Source: Atopobiaceae bacterium (GTDB lineage: Bacteria; Actinomycetota; Coriobacteriia; Coriobacteriales; Atopobiaceae). From it: a stretch of DNA of 37,093 nt. Below are positions 33,182-37,093 of the stretch, piece after piece. A model generated the notes under the pieces. That model saw only the letters and a list, made by a program, of their open reading frames with translations, did not search any database and had not been told where the DNA came from. Numbering within the stretch: the stretch's first letter is position 1; every line of letters begins with the position of its first letter. The stretch is from contig JAGAVX010000079.1 of the NCBI GenBank assembly GCA_017941705.1, forward strand, positions 1 to 37,093. Reading direction: 5' to 3'. The position numbers were made by a program, and so were the translations under genes.

Positions 33182-34261
33182 CTACAGCTCACCCTCCAGC
33201 AAGGCGTCGATCACGATCCGCCCCGCATCAAAGAGGTTCTCCATACCTGGCTCGAAGATATCAAGGGTCTCGCCGTCATCATCTGCCGCCGAGGCGCCAA
33301 AGTCCGTGCCATCGAGCCAGAGGCTCTCCGGGCTCTCCCCCTTGAGGAACGTGTCAAAGTTCACGAGAACGCGCAGGGAGATGACCCGATCCTGGAGACC
33401 AAAGCACTCAGCCGCGTTCATGATGGCGATCTCTTCCATGTCGGTTACGGCATAGTCGTCGGGACACCCATAGTATTCTGCAATGAAGCCGGCGTTTGCG
33501 TGGTCGGCCCTCCCTTTCCAGAAGCTGTCTCCCGTCACGACGGTACCCTTCGCGACGCACGGCTCGCGCTGGGCCCATCCCTCGCCAGGGAAGTTCTCCT
33601 CGAGCACGCGCGTTACGGTCTTCGTCGTGCGCAGGCGGCAGTCCTTTAGCAGTTGGTAGGTCTTCTCACATAGTTCCGAGTTCAGGGGCTCGTATGAGTA
33701 TTCGCTATAGGACTCGTCTGGGAACCAGGTGCGAGAGGAGTCTGGGCTCGTCAGCTCGCCTTCATCCGTGCGATGCCCAAGGTCCGCGTCACATGCGGCA
33801 GTGACGACGATTACATCTCCAGGCACAAACGACCCGGTGTTTGCACCACCGCAACCGACGGACACGATCGTTGTGTCAGAGAAGTCATAGGCATCCCATG
33901 TCAACAACGACGCAAGCGACAATCCGGCGGCCGTCTTGCCCGCACCGGTTAGCAACAGCCCCACACCGGTGTCCTCGTTCATGAAGAAACGAGCGGTTGG
34001 CGTTGAGCTAGGAATGGCTATCTCGTCACATCCCGCACAGTACTGCCCGTAGAAGAGCTGCGCCTCTCCCGGAAAGTCCCCACTCATCTCGCCAATCTCG
34101 AACTTTGGCACGATGAGGACCTTGACCTTGGTCTTTTCTACCGGTCGCGCGCAGGCGGACAGCAGCAGGCATAGCGCCACCAGTAGCGTACAAGCAAGAC
34201 GGAAGGTCTGCCTCTGTTGTGCATGTACCGATACGTACCTCGAATGAGCGGATGGTTGCAT
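33182..34261 (-). CDS. Purine nucleoside permease (NUP)-family lipoprotein
   Basis: 359 residues. A lipoprotein signal peptide is clear: basic start, hydrophobic LLVALCLLL, then lipobox LSAC with Cys38. The mature protein matches the NUP/purine nucleoside permease family related to nucleoside phosphorylases: LLTGAGKTAAGLSL, SVGCGGANTGSF, GDVIVVTAACDADLGHR, KGTVVTGDSFWKG and VTDMEEIAIMNAA. Family members act outside the membrane in nucleoside binding or cleavage. It is convergent with the adenosine-deaminase-like gene, 50 bases apart, so both deal with purine nucleosides but are separately transcribed. The ATG at 34261 lacks a strong ribosome binding site. Confidence 0.88.
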   Translation of the reverse strand: MQPSAHSRYVSVHAQQRQTFRLACTLLVALCLLLSACARPVEKTKVKVLIVPKFEIGEMSGDFPGEAQLFYGQYCAGCDEIAIPSSTPTARFFMNEDTGVGLLLTGAGKTAAGLSLASLLTWDAYDFSDTTIVSVGCGGANTGSFVPGDVIVVTAACDADLGHRTDEGELTSPDSSRTWFPDESYSEYSYEPLNSELCEKTYQLLKDCRLRTTKTVTRVLEENFPGEGWAQREPCVAKGTVVTGDSFWKGRADHANAGFIAEYYGCPDDYAVTDMEEIAIMNAAECFGLQDRVISLRVLVNFDTFLKGESPESLWLDGTDFGASAADDDGETLDIFEPGMENLFDAGRIVIDALLEGEL

Positions 34262-34360
34262 ATGCCCTGCCTTGTTCCCCTTGCACCCTTGCGTATTTCA
34301 AGGCATTGTATCAGGCATTCCTATATGCTCCACTTAGCTGCGAGCCCGCCGTTGTCCGGG

Positions 34361-34374
34361 GGACACGCCCCAAA
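34361..34374. repeat. GGGGGACACGCCCC motif, second copy
   Basis: The motif with its TTGTC flank matches the loop region of the 101-bp palindrome at 28500-28516 but without the long arms. It sits between the divergent NUP lipoprotein and DUF3592-like genes. A related GGGGACGCGCCCC lies near 35217-35230. Confidence 0.5.
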
Positions 34375-34393
34375 GACACATTTCTGTGGCGCC

Positions 34394-34792
34394 ATGTGGG
34401 TCATAGGCTTTGCGCTGTTCGTACTGGGAATCATCTTTCTCATCAGCTATCCCATCAGCAAGAGGAAGAACAACCGCTGCTCCGCGCAGACGGAAGGGAT
34501 GCTGAGCGACTCCTACAGGACGAGAAACTCCAACGGAGACATCAAGCGAACGTATGTCTACACATACTAGGTCGACGGCGTCGAGTACCAGATCAAGTCG
34601 ACGGCTCTCAACCCGCAGGTGAGCGAGGTCGGCGACTCCTGCACCATCTAGTACAACCCCGCAAAGCCTAAAGACGCGCAGCCCTTCCATTACGACTCCA
34701 ACACGCCCTACAGGATCATCCTCGCGGTCGGAATCGCGCTGACCCTGTTAGGCATCATCCTGACCGTGATTGGACTCGCCCGGCAGGTATAG
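34394..34792 (+). pseudogene. DUF3592-like small membrane protein with two internal TAG codons
   Basis: One frame of 132 codons starts MWVIGFALFVLGIIFLISYP (helix 1), passes through a soluble part with VDGVEYQIKST and YNPAKPKDAQPFHY, and ends with helix 2 (ILAVGIALTLLGIILTVIGL). Two helices around a VDGxxY...CTIxYNPxxPK segment is the DUF3592 layout. TAG interrupts it at 34568-34570 and 34649-34651, yet the reading continues without frame change or loss of similarity. TAG is an ordinary stop elsewhere here (for example bglA, ktrA, lysR), so two nonsense mutations are the default explanation. No clear ribosome binding site precedes the ATG. Confidence 0.7.
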
Positions 34793-34825
34793 CGCGCGAT
34801 GGCGGATGAGAGGACAAGCCCCCAC

Positions 34826-35160
34826 TCACTCGAACTTGAAGACCATGTAGGGCATGCTATAAGCCCACTCGGTTGACCATGGCTTGTCGAACGGATTCGA
34901 GAGTGTCTTGCCCTTTGAGCTCAGGGTCTGCTCGTTTGAGACGCCGCCACTCGCGCCTTTGAACAGGCCAGACATCTTGAGCACACCCATCGTTCCCCCG
35001 ATACCACCGTCCACGTGTTGTCCGAGGTGTTAGAAGGCATGCTACAACCCGTGGCCACGAGTGCCATGCTGATGAACAAGGACATCGCAAAGAGCCTGCC
35101 AAGCAGGCGCGAGTAGGCAGCGTCGCATGTGCGTCCCTTCCCCGCATCCATGGGCCTCAT
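34826..35160 (-). pseudogene. Frameshifted small lipoprotein
   Basis: A minus-strand frame (up to 35160) encodes a signal peptide MSLFISMALVATGC with lipobox Cys, then SMPSNTSDNTWT. A second frame continues it from about 35012: VDGGIGGTMGVLKMSGLF, then a soluble stretch ending YSMPYMVFKFE at 34826. The join needs one base gained or lost near 35010-35020. Together they make a lipoprotein of about 90-115 residues of unknown role. The true start may be the ATG at 35085 (MSLF), 35151 or 35160. None has a strong ribosome binding site. Confidence 0.65.
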
Positions 35161-35253
35161 GGTAATACGGCAGGGAGGGTGACCTGCAGACGGTTGCCCG
35201 CATCGGAATGTTGGTCTGGGGACGCGCCCCGAGCCAGCACATAAGCACCCGTG

Positions 35254-35543
35254 TTGGGGCTCTGGAACCCCAATGTGTCACCCTGGGGCTCCGAGGCCCC
35301 AGCATGATGTGGTTCTAAAACCCCACTGTGCCACTCTGGGGCTCTGGAACCCCGCGACCGAGAGGCTTTTTGGAAGCTCGTCGACAAATCCGCAGGTAGA
35401 TGAGGTGCCACCGATTCCATGGATTACTCCTGGCCCGAATAATGGGGCTTTGGAACCCCAATATGGAGCTTTGGGGCCTGTGACCCCACCACGGTGTGGC
35501 CCTAGAACCCCACTGAGGCGCATTGTGGCTCCGTAGCCCCAAT
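35254..35543. repeat. Cluster of eight GGGGCTCTGGAACCCC-like hairpin units
   Basis: Quasi-palindromic units of about 18-20 bases lie at about 35254-35273, 35283-35302, 35309-35326, 35336-35355, 35442-35462, 35471-35487, 35494-35513 and 35522-35543. Each has a GGGG-type 5' half, a short middle and a CCCC 3' half, diverged to different degrees. Spacing is irregular. They fill the gap between the frameshifted lipoprotein and the lysozyme gene, with the CCGCAGGTAGA element (copy D) in the middle. Confidence 0.7.
35336..35462. repeat. CCGCAGGTAGA-core element, copy D
   Basis: CCGCAGGTAGA at 35390-35400 is preceded by AAAT as in the other copies. It is flanked by GGGGCTCTGGAACCCC (ending 34 bases before) and GGGGCTTTGGAACCCC (starting 41 bases after), the same distances as in copies A and B. 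The arms pair only partly with each other, since each is itself quasi-palindromic. Confidence 0.5.
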
Positions 35544-35581
35544 GAGGCTTGTCCAGAACCAGCCTGTCATCACGCAGTCTC

Positions 35582-36328
35582 TTACATGAGCAAATCGTCG
35601 ACCGTAACTCCTTCGGCAAGCACGTCAAGATCCACGTGGCCCGCCTCATTTGCCGCACCTGCCACCTCGCCCACATCGCTGTACTGCCAGATAATCCAGC
35701 CACCATGCGGCCACTCGACCCGGGCCGGCCACTTGCGGCACGAGATCCACAGGTCGCAATCGTCAAAGGAGCCTCGCAGGTAGCGGTCGTACACATCGTT
35801 GCCCGTATAGATGAGGGGCTTGTGGCCGCAGGCAGCCTCAACCGCGTCGACGAATGTCCTCAGCTCGCGTTGCACGTCCTCGGCTTTGGGTGGGTTCTGC
35901 TCCTTGTCGCCATACCACTCCACATCGACAGCAGGCTTCAGCGAGCGTATGGCGGGATTGACCCAAGCCGATGAGGCAGCCGCTATGAAGCTCGCGGCTT
36001 GGTCGATGCCCGGAGAGTCAAACGAGAAGAAGTGGTACGCACCAAGTGCGACGTCACTGCCAGAGGCCTGCGCACACGTAGCAGCAAACTGGGCATCGAC
36101 ATACCCCGCACCCTCGGTTGCCTTGGCATAGACGAACTCGATGCCCGCGCCAGAAAGCGCCTCGAAGTCGGTTGCGCCCTGGTACTCGCTCGTATCCACG
36201 CCCTTTGTACCTTGGGGCACAATAATCGAGTTCGGACGGATGACCTCCGCCTTGACCCCCACAACCAAGGCAGCCAACAAGGCCGCGATAGCGATGAGGG
36301 CGATTACAGCACGTCTCAGCATCAACAT
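35582..36328 (-). CDS. GH25 lysozyme-type muramidase, membrane-anchored or secreted
   Basis: 248 residues from the ATG at 36326-36328, which has an AAGGA site; the frame is open to 36367 but the extra residues are unsupported. Residues 4-25 form a signal peptide or anchor (RRAVIALIAIAALLAALVVG). The GH25 domain covers about 42-240: GVDTSEYQG with Asp45, and VDVEWYG with Asp135 and Glu137, the family's catalytic acids. WIIWQYSDVG closes the barrel, as is usual. It cleaves the MurNAc-GlcNAc bond in peptidoglycan. There is no separate cell-wall-binding domain. Its product chemistry matches the MurP/MurQ pathway, but the genes are 15 kb apart. Confidence 0.92.
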   Translation of the reverse strand: MLMLRRAVIALIAIAALLAALVVGVKAEVIRPNSIIVPQGTKGVDTSEYQGATDFEALSGAGIEFVYAKATEGAGYVDAQFAATCAQASGSDVALGAYHFFSFDSPGIDQAASFIAAASSAWVNPAIRSLKPAVDVEWYGDKEQNPPKAEDVQRELRTFVDAVEAACGHKPLIYTGNDVYDRYLRGSFDDCDLWISCRKWPARVEWPHGGWIIWQYSDVGEVAGAANEAGHVDLDVLAEGVTVDDLLM

Positions 36329-36439
36329 CCCCAATCCTTGTTTCTCACGCACCCGCAGCCCGACCACAGGTCACGCGAACGCACCGTATCAATACTACCC
36401 ACAACCCTTGCGAGGGGTTTACCCCACCCTCTACTCTGG

Positions 36440-36514
36440 CGAGCACCTAAATCTCGATCGAGAAATTTCAAAACGTGGGATAACGATCGTTCTCGATCAA
36501 GATTTAGGTGCTCG
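36440..36514. repeat. 75-bp inverted repeat with 25-base arms
   Basis: Arms at 36440-36464 and 36490-36514 match with one mismatch (GAGCACCTAAATCT and its complement form the outer part) around a 25-base loop. AT-rich inner arms contain CTCGATCGAGAA. It lies in the 383-base gap between the lysozyme gene and the last partial gene. It has no CCGCAGGT core, so it is a different element. The rest of that gap holds nothing I can identify. Confidence 0.7.
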
Positions 36515-36711
36515 GCCAAGTATCGTCGATGCAAAACGGGTGTTCGCCGGCCAGCGAAAGGCTTCGTGGCGGTTCTCGGCATCGACGCTGGAACTTCTGA
36601 GAGCCATTCGCGGCGGCGATAATGTGTTACGGTACTTCAGTTAGGTAGATTGCCAGACATCACCCCTCAGACGCCGGAGCGCACGGCACAATTGATTGGA
36701 GCTGCACGATA

Positions 36712-37093
36712 GTGGTGGCTAGGAAGGTAGCTTTCAGGCGTGACTGGAAGACACTCTTTGCACAGCGTGACGACTTCAAGCAATGGTACGAGCACAACTC
36801 CTACCTGCTCGATTCGCCAGCAATGCTCTTGGGCGACGAGATGCACACGGTCCACTTTGATTGGGACGATGCCGCCAGCAACGGAACGCTCGACGATCAC
36901 TTCAAGATCGCGCTCATCGAAGTGAACCCCTCTCCCTTCGCGTCGTGCACCACCGCCATTCGGCTCTTCTACCAACAGCTACACGAGCACAACCCCTCGT
37001 GGGTGATAGAGCGCGCCTTCAGCCCCGTGTCTGACAACAACCGCCTCATGATGGAGCGGGCAGGCATCGCCCCCGTTTCGGCAGAGGGCAACA
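36712..37093 (+). CDS. Partial unknown protein, N-terminal 127 residues
   Basis: The frame opens with GTG-GTG at 36712, about ten bases after a GGAG site, and continues to the right edge without a stop. The sequence begins VVARKVAFRRDWKTLFAQRD and includes HTVHFDWDD and a MMERAGIAP segment near the edge. It is soluble, rich in aromatic and acidic residues, with no signal peptide or helix for membrane insertion. I do not recognise the family. Codon use is less GC-biased than in the metabolic genes. An internal ATG at about 36826 is an alternative start but would discard similar-looking sequence. Confidence 0.6.
   Translation, partial: MVARKVAFRRDWKTLFAQRDDFKQWYEHNSYLLDSPAMLLGDEMHTVHFDWDDAASNGTLDDHFKIALIEVNPSPFASCTTAIRLFYQQLHEHNPSWVIERAFSPVSDNNRLMMERAGIAPVSAEGN

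Noticed and set aside
34394..34792. Genome-wide amber recoding (TAG as sense)
   Set aside because: TAG ends bglA, lysR, the HAD gene, ktrA and the ADA-like gene at family-typical lengths, so it is a normal stop here.
35254..35543. Possible CRISPR array
   Set aside because: Units are diverged, quasi-palindromic and irregularly spaced with no constant-length spacers, and there are no cas genes.

Overview
The window is GC-rich, with C or G in most third codon positions, densely coded and without any rRNA, tRNA, CRISPR array or transposase that I can see. Gene content points to a host-associated anaerobic actinobacterium of the class Coriobacteriia, most likely an Olsenella/Atopobiaceae relative (inference; there is no marker gene). 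The supporting content is a MurNAc PTS with its etherase, 6-phospho-beta-glucosidases, several aldo/keto reductases, a remnant of an Old Yellow Enzyme, a KtrAB-type potassium system, GH25 lysozyme, and many GGGGAC-type intergenic palindromes.

Layout. 1-1150: a partial unknown gene, then an epoxide-hydrolase-like alpha/beta hydrolase and a ChbG-like deacetylase, both cut at their 5' ends and joined at about 850. 1161-5668: an ABC half-transporter pair of the IrtAB/YbtPQ type plus a TetR regulator, with a clear promoter and a 30-bp operator-like palindrome in front. 5842-8420: a multi-pass membrane protein and a two-domain fusion (ATC-hydrolase-like plus ketopantoate-reductase-like). 8583-10177: a GH1 6-phospho-beta-glucosidase with promoter and terminator. 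10428-15898: an aldo/keto reductase fused to an NTF2-like domain, a divergent LysR regulator, a PTS EIIB-ROK fusion, a second aldo/keto reductase and a short AraC regulator. 15993-16802: a Cof-type HAD phosphatase. 16803-18480: a gene graveyard with remnants of Fic, PTS EIIC, an SGNH hydrolase and an unidentified protein, next to one intact small membrane protein. 18794-24096: a double-glycine small protein, murP-murQ, glgB and a divergent TetR. 24190-28308: a GH1 enzyme with Gln at the acid/base position, flavodoxin, a broken Old Yellow Enzyme, a free NTF2-like protein and a third aldo/keto reductase. 28458-34261: a 101-bp palindrome, ktrB-ktrA, a large adenosine-deaminase-like multidomain protein, and a convergent purine-nucleoside lipoprotein. 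34394-37093: a small membrane protein gene with two internal amber codons, a frameshifted lipoprotein, a hairpin cluster, a GH25 lysozyme and a partial unknown gene.

How it fits together. The main theme is uptake and breakdown of phosphorylated glycosides and cell-wall sugars (MurP/MurQ, two phospho-glucosidases, a PTS EIIC remnant, an EIIB-ROK sensor-like protein) with redox enzymes and their regulators. A second theme is purine and potassium physiology (KtrAB, the ADA-like protein, the nucleoside lipoprotein).

The most novel-looking items are: a four-member family of about 107-130 bp intergenic elements with a CCGCAGGT core placed between inverted repeats; the EIIB-ROK fusion with a degenerate kinase site; the ATC-hydrolase/ketopantoate-reductase fusion; the multidomain ADA-like protein encoded after ktrBA; the Glu-to-Gln GH1 enzyme; and the fused-versus-split aldo/keto reductase plus NTF2-like pairing.
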